Positions 54,520 to 64,000 of a stretch of 64,000 nt of DNA are shown one piece after another. The stretch spans positions 434,001-498,000 of the forward strand of contig NZ_CP014545.1 in assembly GCF_001586275.1 (NCBI RefSeq), read 5' to 3'. Positions within the stretch are counted from its first letter, which is position 1. The number at the start of each line of letters is the position of its first letter. Under the pieces are notes generated by a model. It was not told where the DNA came from, ran no database searches, and was given only the letters and a program-made list of their open reading frames with translations. A program made the translations under genes and the position numbers. This stretch comes from Sphingorhabdus sp. M41 (GTDB lineage: Bacteria > Pseudomonadota > Alphaproteobacteria > Sphingomonadales > Sphingomonadaceae).

Positions 54520-54768
54520 ATGAGCGAAACCAAAGAAGATTTTTCTGCCCTGAATTTCGAGGACGCGCTGAAGCGTCTCGAAGATATTGTCCGCAAGCTT
54601 GAAAGCGGCGATGTGCCGCTCGACCAGTCGATTGCGCTCTACAGCGAAGGCGAGAAACTGCGTGGCCTGTGCCAGAAACGACTGGAAGATGCGCAGGCCA
54701 AGATCGAGAAAATCACACTCGATCGCGATGGCAAGCCGCAAGCTACTGCACCTTTTGACGCGGACTGA
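54520..54768 (+). CDS. xseB: Exodeoxyribonuclease VII small subunit
   Basis: An 82-residue XseB: LNFEDALKRLEDIVRKLESG, VPLDQSIALYSEGEKLRGLC and QKRLEDAQAKIEKI, a two-helix coiled coil. With XseA it degrades single-stranded DNA. ATG 54520 fits the family; it is the first gene of the unit with farnesyl diphosphate synthase, a common pairing. Confidence 0.95.
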   Translation: MSETKEDFSALNFEDALKRLEDIVRKLESGDVPLDQSIALYSEGEKLRGLCQKRLEDAQAKIEKITLDRDGKPQATAPFDAD

Positions 54769-54772
54769 GCCG

Positions 54773-55675
54773 GTGGCGGCCAATAATAATTCTGATCTTT
54801 TGCGGGAAATGGGGCGGGTTGCCACTGCTGTCGATCAACAGTTCAATGCATTATTGCAAGTTCCGGACGATGCTCGCCGCAATTTATATGAGGCGATGCG
54901 CCATGCTGCGATTGGCGGCGGAAAACGGTTAAGGCCGGTGCTGGTGATGGCGACGGCCAGGCTCTTCAACGTCGACGAGTCCTGCGCTATCCGCGCAGCC
55001 ACGGCGGTCGAGGCCCTGCATGTCTATTCGCTGATCCACGATGATCTGCCCTGCATGGATGATGATGACCTGCGCCGGGGCAAGCCGACCACCCATATCG
55101 TCTTTGGCGAAGCCACGGCCGTTCTCGCTGGCGATGCGCTGCATGCGCTGGCCTTTGGATTGCTGGCCGATGATCGTACCCATCATGATCCTTTCATCCG
55201 CGCCGAGATGACAGCATGTTTGGCCAAAGCTGCCGGACCCGCTGGCATGGCAGGTGGCCAGATGATGGATCTGGTTGCAGAGAAATCCACTTTCGACCTG
55301 CCGACCGTCACCAGATTGCAGCAATTGAAAACCGGGGCGCTGATCGGCGCCTGCGTTGAAATCGGTGCGATCCTCGGTCGGGTGACGGCTGAAGGGCGCA
55401 CCAGCCTGCGCGGTTATGCGCATGATCTGGGTCTCGCGTTCCAGATTGCCGACGACATATTGGATGTCGAGGGCGACGAGGAAAAGGCTGGCAAGGCGCT
55501 CAACAAGGATGCAGCGGCCGGCAAGGAGACATTTTTGAGCCTGATGGGACTGGATCGGGCAAAAGAACAGTCCCAGATGCTGGTGGATCAGGCCAAATCG
55601 CACCTGAACGGCTATGGCGAAGAAGCGGATCTGCTTCGTGCGATCGCCGAATATACAATCACAAGAGACCGCTAG
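54773..55675 (+). CDS. ispA: Polyprenyl (farnesyl) diphosphate synthase
   Basis: A 300-residue trans-prenyl synthase. The first aspartate-rich motif is HDDLPCMDDDDLRRGKPT (DDx4D type), the second QIADDILDVEGDEE, with GGGKRLRPVLVMATARLF before. It makes farnesyl diphosphate from isopentenyl and dimethylallyl diphosphate. GTG 54773 lies four bases after the xseB stop and fits the family start; the longer frame upstream is antisense-free but inside xseB in another frame. No dxs is near. Confidence 0.93.
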   Translation: MAANNNSDLLREMGRVATAVDQQFNALLQVPDDARRNLYEAMRHAAIGGGKRLRPVLVMATARLFNVDESCAIRAATAVEALHVYSLIHDDLPCMDDDDLRRGKPTTHIVFGEATAVLAGDALHALAFGLLADDRTHHDPFIRAEMTACLAKAAGPAGMAGGQMMDLVAEKSTFDLPTVTRLQQLKTGALIGACVEIGAILGRVTAEGRTSLRGYAHDLGLAFQIADDILDVEGDEEKAGKALNKDAAAGKETFLSLMGLDRAKEQSQMLVDQAKSHLNGYGEEADLLRAIAEYTITRDR

Positions 55676-55691
55676 GCGGGAAGGACGGGAT

Positions 55692-56195
55692 ATGAGAATC
55701 GGCGTTTATCCGGGAACTTTTGATCCCATCACATTGGGGCATATGGACATCATCCGGCGCGGCATGCGTCTGGTCGACAAGCTGGTGATCGGGGTCACCA
55801 CCAATCCATCGAAATCGCCGATGTTCACCGACGAAGAGCGGCTGGATATGGTGCGCCGGGAAACCGCCGAACTGGGCGATGGTGTCGAGGTTGTCGGATT
55901 CAACATGCTGCTGATGAAATTTGCAGAGAAGCAAGGCGCCGGCGTGATTGTTCGTGGCCTGCGGGCTGTCGCCGACTTTGAATATGAATATCAAATGGCG
56001 GGCATGAACCAGCAACTCAACGGCAATATCGAGACGGTGTTTCTGATGGCAGACGTCTCGCTGCAGCCTATCGCTTCGCGCCTGGTCAAGGAAATTGCCA
56101 TGTTCGGCGGCGAGATCCACAAGTTCGTGACTCCGATGGTGGCTGATGAAATTACCGCACGGGTGCAACGGATTGGCCTGAAGGGCGATCAATAG
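55692..56195 (+). CDS. coaD: Phosphopantetheine adenylyltransferase
   Basis: A 167-residue CoaD: YPGTFDPITLGHMDIIRRGM carries the nucleotide-binding TxGH motif, then RGLRAVADFEYEYQMAGMNQ and SSRLVKEIA-like ASRLVKEIAMFGGEI. It makes dephospho-CoA from phosphopantetheine and ATP. ATG 55692 is used; an earlier ATG at 55614 is inside the ispA gene. Confidence 0.97.
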   Translation: MRIGVYPGTFDPITLGHMDIIRRGMRLVDKLVIGVTTNPSKSPMFTDEERLDMVRRETAELGDGVEVVGFNMLLMKFAEKQGAGVIVRGLRAVADFEYEYQMAGMNQQLNGNIETVFLMADVSLQPIASRLVKEIAMFGGEIHKFVTPMVADEITARVQRIGLKGDQ

Positions 56196-56282
56196 CCCTC
56201 ACCAGCAATTCATTGCAGTGAAAGGTATAATCGTTCAAAGGCTAGTTCCATATCCACCCTGCAATACTGAATTGAGTATGCC

Positions 56283-56933
56283 ATGCTGCGCAAATATTTT
56301 CTGATCCTGTCGGCCCTGTTCCTGGTTTCGTTTCCTGCGCATGCGCAGGAAACCGAAGAGCAGGCACCGGCACCCTCCTCGGTCCCCGCCGAGGAGAATA
56401 TCCTGCATCTTGATCTGTCCACCGGTGGCCGGGTGACGATACAGCTGTTCGCGACCCTTGCCCCCAATCATGTTGAGCGGATCAAGACTCTGGCGCGCCA
56501 GGGCTTTTACGATGGCGTTATTTTTCACCGGGTGATCGAGGGGTTCATGGCACAGACCGGCGATCCCACCGGAACCGGAACCGGCGGATCAAGCCTCCCC
56601 GATCTGAAAGCCGAATTTGGTCAGTTTCCGCATATGCGGGGAGTCGTTTCGATGGCGCGGGCTCAGGGCGAAGACAGTGCCAATAGCCAGTTTTTCATCG
56701 TCTTCTATCCCCGCTTTGCTCTCGATGGCAAATATACGGCTTTCGGCCGTGTTACCGCGGGAATGGAATATGTCGATGCGATCCAGCGCGGCGAACCGCC
56801 GTTGAATCCCAGCCGTATATTGCAGGCTTCAATAGCTGCGGACAATAAGCCGCCGGTCTTGCCGGGTGCGCAGGCGAGTGCTTTTGAGGCGCCGATTTCG
56901 GTGGATGACCTGAACGCGCCGATCAACCCCTAG
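56283..56933 (+). CDS. Periplasmic peptidyl-prolyl cis-trans isomerase (cyclophilin)
   Basis: A 216-residue protein with a signal peptide (YFLILSALFLVSFPAHAQ) and a cyclophilin domain: VIFHRVIEGFMAQTGDPTGT (catalytic Arg in FHRVI), MARAQGEDSANSQFFIVF, and TAFGRVTAGMEYVDAIQRGE. It catalyses proline isomerisation, here probably in the periplasm. It lies between coaD and queA. Confidence 0.94.
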   Translation: MLRKYFLILSALFLVSFPAHAQETEEQAPAPSSVPAEENILHLDLSTGGRVTIQLFATLAPNHVERIKTLARQGFYDGVIFHRVIEGFMAQTGDPTGTGTGGSSLPDLKAEFGQFPHMRGVVSMARAQGEDSANSQFFIVFYPRFALDGKYTAFGRVTAGMEYVDAIQRGEPPLNPSRILQASIAADNKPPVLPGAQASAFEAPISVDDLNAPINP

Positions 56934-56941
56934 TCCGTTCC

Positions 56942-57973
56942 GTGCGCGTTGATCTTTTCGACTTTGCGCTGCCGCAGGAGCTGATCGCGCTGCGTCCCGC
57001 GGTTCCGCGTGACAGCGCAAAAATGCTGAAGGTCGACGGCAACCGGATATCGGACCATATTGTCAGCGATCTGCCGCAACTGCTGGGTCCGAAGGATATA
57101 TTGGTCTTCAACGATACCAAGGTGATACCCGCGCAGCTGCAAGGCACGCGGGGGGATGCCAAGATCGGTGCGACGCTGCACAAGCGGGTGGATCTTCGCC
57201 GCTGGCAGGCGTTCATTCGCAACGCCAAACGCCTGCGCGTCGGCGAGGTCGTCGATTTCGGCATGGACGTGTCGGCAGAAGCGGAAGCGAAGCTGGATGA
57301 CGGCAGTTTCATATTGCGCTTTCTGGGCGAGGAGCCGGTTGAATTGCTGCTCGAGCGCGCTGGCACCATGCCTTTGCCGCCCTATATTGCCAGCAAGCGG
57401 GCAATCGACGAGCGCGATGCCGAAGATTATCAGACCATGTTCGCCCGGGAAAAGGGCGCCGTAGCGGCGCCGACGGCGGCGCTGCATTTCACCGACGGAT
57501 TATTGGCCGCGCTGGCCGCAGCGGGTGTCGGCAGTGAAACACTGACCCTGCATGTCGGAGCGGGAACCTTCCTGCCGGTAAAGGTCGACGAAACCGACGA
57601 CCACCGCATGCACAGTGAGTGGGGGCGGATTGACGCCGCAACCGCCGACCGCCTGAACGCCGCGCGCAAAGCGGGAGGCCGGGTGATCGCGGTTGGCACC
57701 ACCAGCCTGCGTCTGCTCGAAAGCGCGACAGGCGATGATGGCATCATCCAGCCGTTCGAGGGCGATACCGACATTTTCATCACGCCAGGATACAAGTTCC
57801 GCGCGATCGATGGTCTGATGACCAATTTTCACCTGCCCAAATCCACCCTGTTCATGCTGGTCAGCGCGCTGATGGACATGGAGACGATGCAAGAGGTTTA
57901 CGCGCATGCGGTCGCCGAGAAGTACCGGTTCTACAGCTATGGCGATTCCAGCCTGCTGCTGCCGCAGCGATAG
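56942..57973 (+). CDS. queA: tRNA preQ1 ribosyltransferase-isomerase (QueA)
   Basis: A 343-residue QueA with GTG start. MRVDLFDFALPQELIALRPA is the family N-terminus; VFNDTKVIPAQLQG, PLPPYIASKRAIDERDAEDY, HVGAGTFLPVKVD and MTNFHLPKSTLFMLVSALM follow. It transfers and rearranges the ribose of S-adenosylmethionine onto preQ1 in tRNA, giving epoxyqueuosine. The tgt gene at 60075 does the preceding step, so both queuosine genes are within 2 kb. Confidence 0.97.
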   Translation: MRVDLFDFALPQELIALRPAVPRDSAKMLKVDGNRISDHIVSDLPQLLGPKDILVFNDTKVIPAQLQGTRGDAKIGATLHKRVDLRRWQAFIRNAKRLRVGEVVDFGMDVSAEAEAKLDDGSFILRFLGEEPVELLLERAGTMPLPPYIASKRAIDERDAEDYQTMFAREKGAVAAPTAALHFTDGLLAALAAAGVGSETLTLHVGAGTFLPVKVDETDDHRMHSEWGRIDAATADRLNAARKAGGRVIAVGTTSLRLLESATGDDGIIQPFEGDTDIFITPGYKFRAIDGLMTNFHLPKSTLFMLVSALMDMETMQEVYAHAVAEKYRFYSYGDSSLLLPQR

Positions 57974-58062
57974 ACCTGGCTGGCCTTGTTGCTAGTGGAT
58001 TCACGAGCCGAATCAGCGCATGATCGCGCAGAATATAAAAGTTTCGAAACGGAGAGATGACA

Positions 58063-59487
58063 ATGGATAGCTACGAGCAAAATTACATCAACGGCCAATG
58101 GGTCGATTCGATCGGAGGCACGCCGCATCAGGTCATCAATCCTGCGACCGAAGAGCCGGGCACGAAAATCGTTCTGGGCACCAAGGCCGATGTCGATGCC
58201 GCCGTTGCCGCAGCGAAAGCGGCTTTCAAGACCTTTAGCCAGACTTCGCGGGAAGAGCGGCTGGCCCTGCTCGAGCGGATCATTGAAGAATATAAAAAGC
58301 GCATGCCGGATATCGCCGCCTCGCTGGCGGTCGAGATGGGGGCGCCGGTCAGCCTGGGTAATGCCGCGCAAGCGCCAGCCGGTCTCGGCGGGTTCATGGG
58401 CACGCTGGAAGCATTGAAGAATTTCGAATTTTCCGAAAAAGTCGGCGCCAACATGATCGTATATGAACCGATTGGTGTGGTTGGCATGATCACTCCGTGG
58501 AACTGGCCCTTGAACCAGATCACATTGAAAGTGGCTCCGGCTCTGGCGGGCGGCAATACGATGGTCTTGAAACCATCGGAAGAATGTCCGGGCAGCGCCG
58601 CTATACTCGCCGAGGTCATGGATGCGGCAGGCGTTCCCCCGGGCGTATTCAATCTGGTGCAGGGTGACGGCCCGACCGTAGGAGCGGCGATCTCTTCGCA
58701 TCCCGATGTCGATATGGTTAGCTTCACCGGATCGACCCGTGCCGGCATCCTGGTCGCAAAAGCGGCAGCCGATACGGTCAAGCGCGTGCATCAGGAACTG
58801 GGTGGCAAGTCACCCAATCTGGTTTTGCCCGGCGCCAAGCTGGAAGAAGTCCTGCCGCCGACTATTGCCGGGGTGATGGTCAACAGCGGGCAAAGCTGCA
58901 TCGCGCCCACTCGCGTATTGGTGCACAAGGATCAGAATAGCGACGCCATCGCGGTGGTAAAGAATATCGTCGAGAGTCAGGAAGTTGGCGACCCGACGGT
59001 CGAAGGTGGCCATATGGGGCCTGTTGTGAACAAGGCGCAATATGGCAAGATCCAGGACCTGATCCAGTCGGCAATTGACGAAGGTGCTACGCTGGAAACC
59101 GGTGGCACCGATCTGCCGTCCAATGTGAACCGCGGCTATTATATCAAGCCGACACTGTTCAGCGGCGTGACGCCCGATATGCGGATCGCCAAGGAAGAGA
59201 TATTCGGACCGGTGGTGACGCTGATGAGTTATGACAATCTCGACGAGGCGATCGAGATTGCCAATGATACGGAATATGGTCTCTCTGCCGTCATTTCCGG
59301 CGATCCGGCGGCAGCCGCTGCCGTGGCTCCGCAATTGAAAGCGGGCATGGTTATCGTCAATAATTGGGGGCCGGCTCCCGGTCTGCCATTCGGCGGCTAT
59401 AAACAGTCCGGCAACGGCCGCGAGGGCGGTGTCTATGGCCTGCGAGATTTCATGGAAGTGAAATCGATCAGCGGCCTGCCGAGCTAA
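58063..59487 (+). CDS. Aldehyde dehydrogenase
   Basis: A 474-residue NAD(P)-dependent ALDH. The Glu base is in VHQELGGKSPNLVLPG, the catalytic Cys in NSGQSCIAPTRVLVHK, and EIFGPVVTLMSYDNLDEAIE and GPAPGLPFGGYKQSGNGREG are the later motifs. It oxidises an aldehyde to an acid. ATG 58063 is taken because GGAGAG lies six bases upstream; an ATG at 58057 would have no spacing. Followed by a strong terminator. Confidence 0.95.
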   Translation: MDSYEQNYINGQWVDSIGGTPHQVINPATEEPGTKIVLGTKADVDAAVAAAKAAFKTFSQTSREERLALLERIIEEYKKRMPDIAASLAVEMGAPVSLGNAAQAPAGLGGFMGTLEALKNFEFSEKVGANMIVYEPIGVVGMITPWNWPLNQITLKVAPALAGGNTMVLKPSEECPGSAAILAEVMDAAGVPPGVFNLVQGDGPTVGAAISSHPDVDMVSFTGSTRAGILVAKAAADTVKRVHQELGGKSPNLVLPGAKLEEVLPPTIAGVMVNSGQSCIAPTRVLVHKDQNSDAIAVVKNIVESQEVGDPTVEGGHMGPVVNKAQYGKIQDLIQSAIDEGATLETGGTDLPSNVNRGYYIKPTLFSGVTPDMRIAKEEIFGPVVTLMSYDNLDEAIEIANDTEYGLSAVISGDPAAAAAVAPQLKAGMVIVNNWGPAPGLPFGGYKQSGNGREGGVYGLRDFMEVKSISGLPS

Positions 59488-59508
59488 GCGCGGATTTTTG
59501 CAGATATG

Positions 59509-59541
59509 AAAAAGGGCGGCTCAACCGAGCCGCCCTTTTTT
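59509..59541. terminator. Intrinsic terminator after the aldehyde dehydrogenase gene
   Basis: AAAAAGGGCGGCTC (59509-59522) and GAGCCGCCCTTTTT (59527-59540) form a perfect 14-bp stem with an AACC loop and T-run. A-rich and T-rich sides allow it to serve both the ALDH gene and the convergent gene at 59561. Confidence 0.92.
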
Positions 59542-59560
59542 GTTTCATTTTCGGCAAGGC

Positions 59561-59920
59561 TTAGCCTTCGGCAGGTGCCGCTGCCGGTGCAACCGGCGGA
59601 TCGTTGTCAGCGACTTCGGTGAGCGAGCCGCCCATGGCTTCACATTCGCCAGCGTCGGTATTTTTCCAGGCATTGCCCTGATAATCGAGAACAGACGTGC
59701 CGGCACAGCTTGTGCCTTCGCCCGCCTTGCAATCATTCTCGCCAGCCAAAGCTATGCCGTAACATTTTTCTTTTTCCGCTGCTGCGACTTCGGTCACTTC
59801 GCTGCTTGTGGTCTCAGCGCCTTCGCTGGTCGCTTCGTTGGTGCCGCCCGAACAGGCCGACAGCGCTGCTGCTGCGATCAATGCGGTTGCTGCGGAACCA
59901 AGTTTCGTTGCTTTTGTCAT
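59561..59920 (-). CDS. Orphan DUF2282 (BufA1/bufferin-like) lipoprotein
   Basis: A 119-residue protein. A lipoprotein signal ends ALSAC (Cys23), and a Ser/Thr/Glu-rich linker follows. The core, residues 52-98, reads [20 protein letters not shown] and on to AGECEAMGG, with four cysteines (53, 64, 72 and 93) spaced as in DUF2282/BufA1 bufferins. Bufferins are copper-binding peptides made active by a DUF692 (MNIO) enzyme; none is adjacent here. A Pro/Ala tail ends the protein. It converges on the ALDH gene. Confidence 0.8.
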   Translation of the reverse strand: MTKATKLGSAATALIAAAALSACSGGTNEATSEGAETTSSEVTEVAAAEKEKCYGIALAGENDCKAGEGTSCAGTSVLDYQGNAWKNTDAGECEAMGGSLTEVADNDPPVAPAAAPAEG

Positions 59921-60074
59921 AAATTACTCCCGATTTAGCTCTTTGAGAATCTGCGCCCATCCTGCACAGATGTTGAAATTTTCGAACAGGACGAACCATT
60001 GGTTACACCATCAACAGAAAAACACAAAATCGCGGCCGTAAAATCTGGTCTCGAAGCAGCAATTGGACATCAGC

Positions 60075-61202
60075 ATGGCTGAGCGCTTTTCCTTTTCCAT
60101 AGCCGCAACCGACGGCAAGGCCAGAACCGGCGTGATCAGCATGCAGCGGGGCGATATTCGTACGCCTGCCTTCATGCCAGTGGGCACGGCGGCTACGGTC
60201 AAGGCAATGAAGCCGGAGACGGTGCGCGCGACCGGTGCGGATATCATTCTCGGCAATACCTATCACCTGATGCTGCGCCCCGGCGCGGAACGGGTGGCGC
60301 GTCTCGGCGGATTGCACAAGTTCATGAACTGGGACCGGCCGATCCTGACCGACAGTGGCGGCTATCAGGTGATGAGCTTGTCAGAACTGACCAAGCTGAG
60401 CGAAAATGGGGTGGAGTTCCAGAGCCATCTGGATGGTTCGCGCCATATGCTGACCCCCGAACGGTCGATGGAAATCCAGCGGCTGCTGGGCAGCGATATT
60501 GTCATGGCGTTTGACGAATGTACGAAAAATGGCGCAACGCGCGACGAGGCGCTGGCCTCGATGGAGCGGTCGATGCGCTGGGCCAAGCGCTCGCGCGACG
60601 GGTTCGACAGTGGCGAGGAGCATGCAGCGAGAGCGGCTTTGTTCGGAATCCAGCAAGGTTCTCTGGACAAGGAAATGCGAGCTGCTTCGGCCGAGGCGCT
60701 GATTGACATCGGTTTTGACGGCTATGCCATCGGCGGTCTCGCCGTGGGCGAAGGGCAGGAGGCGATGTTCGATGTGCTCGACTATGCGCCGGGCCAATTG
60801 CCTGCCGACAAGCCGCGCTATCTGATGGGCGTCGGTAAGCCCGATGATCTGGTCGGAGCGGTCGAGCGCGGCGTCGACATGTTCGATTGCGTGCTGCCGA
60901 GCCGGTCCGGCCGCAACGGGCAGGCGTTTACCGCGCGGGGTGCGCTCAATATCCGTAACGCCAAATTTGCCGAGGATCTGGCACCGCTCGACGAGAATTG
61001 CGCATGTTCTGTCTGTGAAAATTATAGCCGCGCCTATCTGCACCACTTGATCCGGGCGAAGGAAATATTGGGCGCGATGCTGATGACCGAGCATAATATT
61101 GCTTATTATCAATCGCTGATGGCCGGCATGCGCGAGGCGATCGCCGCCGGGGCATTTGCAGATTTTGCCAAAAATTTCCGCAGCGCCTATTTGAACCCAT
61201 GA
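60075..61202 (+). CDS. tgt: Queuine/preQ1 tRNA-guanine transglycosylase
   Basis: A 375-residue [22 protein letters not shown] (catalytic Asp), [40 protein letters not shown] (second catalytic Asp) and the zinc site [19 protein letters not shown] with three cysteines and a histidine. It exchanges guanine 34 of target tRNAs for preQ1. ATG 60075 is taken over TTG 60063. It overlaps glnE by four bases. Confidence 0.97.
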   Translation: MAERFSFSIAATDGKARTGVISMQRGDIRTPAFMPVGTAATVKAMKPETVRATGADIILGNTYHLMLRPGAERVARLGGLHKFMNWDRPILTDSGGYQVMSLSELTKLSENGVEFQSHLDGSRHMLTPERSMEIQRLLGSDIVMAFDECTKNGATRDEALASMERSMRWAKRSRDGFDSGEEHAARAALFGIQQGSLDKEMRAASAEALIDIGFDGYAIGGLAVGEGQEAMFDVLDYAPGQLPADKPRYLMGVGKPDDLVGAVERGVDMFDCVLPSRSGRNGQAFTARGALNIRNAKFAEDLAPLDENCACSVCENYSRAYLHHLIRAKEILGAMLMTEHNIAYYQSLMAGMREAIAAGAFADFAKNFRSAYLNP

Positions 61203-63925
61203 TCGCTGGATTGCCGGAAAAAACGACCCTGCAGGATGCGCTGCAACGCGCTCGTGAAAACGCGCCCTATCTTGGCATGGCGATGCAGGTGCTGCCCGAA
61301 CTGACCGACTTGCTGGCGGCAGAAAATCTCGACGCCGCTCTGGAATATGTGGGCAGCGCGGGCGAAGGCGCTGCCAATGTCCGGCAAAAATTGCGGCGCG
61401 AAAAACGGGCGCTCGCCTTGACCCTGGCAATTGGCGATCTCGCCGGACAATTGTCGCTGACCGATGTCATCACGCGCCTGTCGGATTTTGCCGACCGGGC
61501 ACTGGATGAGGCGCTCGCCGATATTTATGCGAGCCGCTATCCCGATGCGCCCCTGGAAGGCTTCTCGATCATCGGGCTCGGCAAGCATGGCAGCCGCGAA
61601 CTCAACTATTCGTCGGATATCGATCCGATCTTCATTTATGAGCCGGACAAAATACCGGTGCGTGGCAAGGAAGAGCCGAGCGATGCGGCACGCCGGATCG
61701 GACAGCAACTGGTCGAGGCACTCAACAGCCGTGACGCCGACGGCTATGTGTTCCGGGTCGACATGCGATTGCGCCCTTCGCCGGAAGTGAGCCCGGTGGC
61801 GCTGCCGGTCGAAGCGGCGATCAGCTATTATGAATCGAGCGCGCTGGCGTGGGAGCAGGCGGCCTATATCCGCTCCCGGGCCGCTGCGGGTGATCCGCAA
61901 TTGGGGCGCTATTTTCTCGAGACGATCAATCCGTTCATCTGGCGACGGTCGCTGGACTATGGCGCGATCAAGAATATCGGGTCGGTCACTGCGCAGATCC
62001 GCGACCATTATGCTGCGGGACAGAAATTCGGGCCGGGCTTCGACCTGAAACGCGGACGCGGCGGGATTCGCGAAACGGAATTCTACGCCCAGATGCACCA
62101 GCTGATCTTTGGTGGCCGGCAACCGGATCTGCGCGCACCCGCGACACGCGATGCACTGGCTGCGCTGGTCAAAGCCGGACGGATCGATGGCGACAAGGCG
62201 CGTGTCCTCAGCGAGTCCTACGAACTCTACCGGGTCATTGAGCACCGGCTGCAGATGGTCAACGACCAGCAAACCCACAGCCTTCCCGATACCACAGCAG
62301 ACCTCGACCGGGTGGCGCGGCTGCACGGGCTGGAAAGCGGCCAGAGATTGCTCGACCTGCTGGCTCCCCATGTCGACGCGGTCGGCAATATTTACGATGA
62401 TCTGATCGAGCCGGAAGATGACAGGCGTCTGCCGACTGATGAAGAGAAGCTGGCAGCGGTGATCGCCGGGAAAAATCTGATCGAAGGCGACAGTTTTCTG
62501 CAGGCGATCAAGCGCTGGCGGAGCGGAAAGGTGACGGCGCTGCGGTCTGCTGCGGCCCAGGAGTCCTTCGAGGCGATCCTCCCGGATCTGGTCGACGCGA
62601 TTGCAACGGCGCCAAATTCCACAAAGGCGCTGGCGCGGCTGGACAGTCTGATCGACAAGTTGCCGACCGCGATCAATTTTTTCCGGATATTGGAAGCGCG
62701 GCCCGCTCTGCTCGACTTGCTCGGCAAGATTCTCAGCCATGCACCCGTGCTGGCCGATGCACTGGCGCAGCGGGCGGAATTATTCGATGGCCTGATCGAT
62801 GCGACAGCGCTTGATCTGCCTCCGTCCGTTGAAGAACTGGCAGAACAATTTGCGCGTATCGAACCGGGCGATGATTATCAGATATTGCTCGACCGGGTCC
62901 GGGCCCGGGTCGGCGAGAAACGCTTTGCGCTCGGGGTCCAGCTGATCGAAGGTCACCATGATGCGCTGGATATTTCGGCGGGCTATGCCCGGGTTGCCGA
63001 AGCAGCGATCCAGGTGCTGACCGATGCGACGACCAAAGAGTTTGAGGAGACGCATGGAAAGATTCCCGGCGGCGCACTGCTGATATTGGCGCTGGGCCGG
63101 CTGGGCGGAGAGGCCCTGACCCATGCCTCGGATCTTGACTTGATCTTCCTGTTTAGCGGCGATCATAGCGCCGAGTCCGATGGGGCAAGATCCTTGGGTG
63201 CGACCCGATATTATAACCGTCTGACAGCGCGGATTGTGACGGCGCTTTCGGTGCCGACCGCTGCCGGGCCACTTTATGAAGTGGATACCAGATTGCGGCC
63301 ATCCGGCACGCAGGGGCCGCTGGCGGTGACCCTCGAGAGTTTCTACAAATATCAGCGCGAGAGCGCCTGGACCTGGGAACATATGGCTCTTACACGGGCG
63401 CGACCCGTCTATGGCAACAAGGCAGGCTGCGCGGAACTGGAGCAGGAGATCCGCGAAATCTTGGGCAAGGATCGTGAGCCGGAAGAGCTGCGCAAGGCGG
63501 TTCGGAAGATGCGTCTGGATATTGTCGAGCACAAACCGCCCAAGGGGCCGCTCGATACCAAGTTGATGGAAGGCGGGCTGGTCGACTGGGAGTTTATCGT
63601 CCATTTTCTGCAGCTGAAAACAGGAGAAGCGCTGTATCCGCAGCTCGGCCATGCGGTGCGCGCGCTGGTTGCCGCCGGTCATCTCGGCGAAGATATGGTG
63701 ACCGCGCACGAACTGATGACGCGTCTGCTGGTAGCCTTGCGGCTAATGTCCCCGGATTGCGACTATCCGCCGGAAACCAGCCGGGCGTTGATCGCCAAGG
63801 CGGCAGGGCAGGAGAGCTGGGATGCCCTGCTGGACGGCTATGATCGGGCGCGGCAATGCGTTATTGAAGAGTGGAACCGGCTCTTGCGGCCGGATCCCGA
63901 TGAAATTTTAGGAGATATAATATGA
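61199..63925 (+). CDS. glnE: Bifunctional glutamine-synthetase adenylyltransferase/deadenylase
   Basis: A 908-residue GlnE with two nucleotidyltransferase domains, each with a helical partner: [20 protein letters not shown] (about 123-142) and [20 protein letters not shown] (about 633-652), both with a D-x-D pair. It attaches and removes AMP on glutamine synthetase in nitrogen control. ATG 61199 overlaps the tgt stop and its stop overlaps the next gene (ATGA). PII and GlnA genes are not in the window. Confidence 0.96.
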   Translation: MIAGLPEKTTLQDALQRARENAPYLGMAMQVLPELTDLLAAENLDAALEYVGSAGEGAANVRQKLRREKRALALTLAIGDLAGQLSLTDVITRLSDFADRALDEALADIYASRYPDAPLEGFSIIGLGKHGSRELNYSSDIDPIFIYEPDKIPVRGKEEPSDAARRIGQQLVEALNSRDADGYVFRVDMRLRPSPEVSPVALPVEAAISYYESSALAWEQAAYIRSRAAAGDPQLGRYFLETINPFIWRRSLDYGAIKNIGSVTAQIRDHYAAGQKFGPGFDLKRGRGGIRETEFYAQMHQLIFGGRQPDLRAPATRDALAALVKAGRIDGDKARVLSESYELYRVIEHRLQMVNDQQTHSLPDTTADLDRVARLHGLESGQRLLDLLAPHVDAVGNIYDDLIEPEDDRRLPTDEEKLAAVIAGKNLIEGDSFLQAIKRWRSGKVTALRSAAAQESFEAILPDLVDAIATAPNSTKALARLDSLIDKLPTAINFFRILEARPALLDLLGKILSHAPVLADALAQRAELFDGLIDATALDLPPSVEELAEQFARIEPGDDYQILLDRVRARVGEKRFALGVQLIEGHHDALDISAGYARVAEAAIQVLTDATTKEFEETHGKIPGGALLILALGRLGGEALTHASDLDLIFLFSGDHSAESDGARSLGATRYYNRLTARIVTALSVPTAAGPLYEVDTRLRPSGTQGPLAVTLESFYKYQRESAWTWEHMALTRARPVYGNKAGCAELEQEIREILGKDREPEELRKAVRKMRLDIVEHKPPKGPLDTKLMEGGLVDWEFIVHFLQLKTGEALYPQLGHAVRALVAAGHLGEDMVTAHELMTRLLVALRLMSPDCDYPPETSRALIAKAAGQESWDALLDGYDRARQCVIEEWNRLLRPDPDEILGDII

Positions 63926-64000
63926 TCGATGTGGGCGACAAAATTCCGGACATGGACCTGGTCGCACCGGATGGCAGCCCGGTAAAGATTTCCGATTATG
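63922..64000 (+). CDS. bcp: Thiol peroxidase of the Bcp/PrxQ type, N-terminal part
   Basis: Only 26 residues are in the window: [20 protein letters not shown] and on to ISDY, the usual start of Bcp/PrxQ peroxiredoxins. The catalytic cysteine lies beyond the window end. TAGGAGA precedes ATG, which overlaps the glnE stop (ATGA). Confidence 0.75.
   Translation, partial: MIDVGDKIPDMDLVAPDGSPVKISDY

Noticed and set aside
61187-62740. 517-codon minus-strand frame across glnE
   Set aside because: Shadow of GlnE; composition is that of a reversed coding strand and no motif is present.

Overview
The window reads as chromosomal DNA of an alphaproteobacterium of the order Sphingomonadales, close to Sphingorhabdus, Parasphingorhabdus or Sphingopyxis. 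The reasons are the protein styles (TonB receptors, CurA-like reductases, LuxR solo), the sphingomonad-type short repeats (TTCGACAAGCTCAGGACGAA family) and the densely packed core genes. Species-level placement is inference. I found no rRNA, tRNA, CRISPR array or intact transposase.

Positions 1-20480 form a catabolic block. It contains a Rieske oxygenase end, a PaaI thioesterase, a LuxR regulator, a 2-oxoacid dehydrogenase E1 alpha/E1 beta pair with a free-standing lipoyl domain, two CurA-like reductases, three acyl-CoA dehydrogenases, three short-chain dehydrogenases, a DUF35/thiolase pair, a limonene-epoxide-hydrolase-type enzyme and a tandem pair of TonB-dependent receptors. The best clue to the substrate is a ketosteroid isomerase (7858-8238) with Tyr14, Asp38 and Asp99 at the classical positions. 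Together these suggest uptake and CoA-linked breakdown of a steroid or terpenoid. No enoyl-CoA hydratase is visible, so the set is incomplete here.

Positions 20483-28898 mix core and accessory genes: gyrB, a GxxExxY-family gene, a thioesterase, a PRISE-type reductase divergent from an HxlR regulator, and an acyl-CoA ligase. Between the PRISE gene and the ligase lies a 289-bp element bounded by 31-bp inverted repeats that looks like a decayed GxxExxY cassette. Positions 28923-39959 hold a ZIP-like transporter, guaA, a GIY-YIG gene bracketed by repeat doublets, oxidoreductases, two overlapping endonuclease III-type genes, an ArsC/Spx-type gene, glpQ, an MFS pump and panB.

Positions 40116-64000 are mostly housekeeping: a YfgM-like protein, bamB and der as one unit; an Hpt protein; bfr and bfd; a Coq4-like gene; purL; xseB and a farnesyl diphosphate synthase; coaD, a cyclophilin and queA; an aldehyde dehydrogenase; tgt, glnE and the start of a bcp-type peroxiredoxin. 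Six copies of a second palindromic repeat family sit around the DUF3052 and DUF559 genes and the end of purL, abutting stop codons and in one case supplying a ribosome binding site. Near the end is an orphan DUF2282 (BufA1/bufferin-like) cysteine peptide carrying a lipoprotein signal, with no modifying enzyme beside it.
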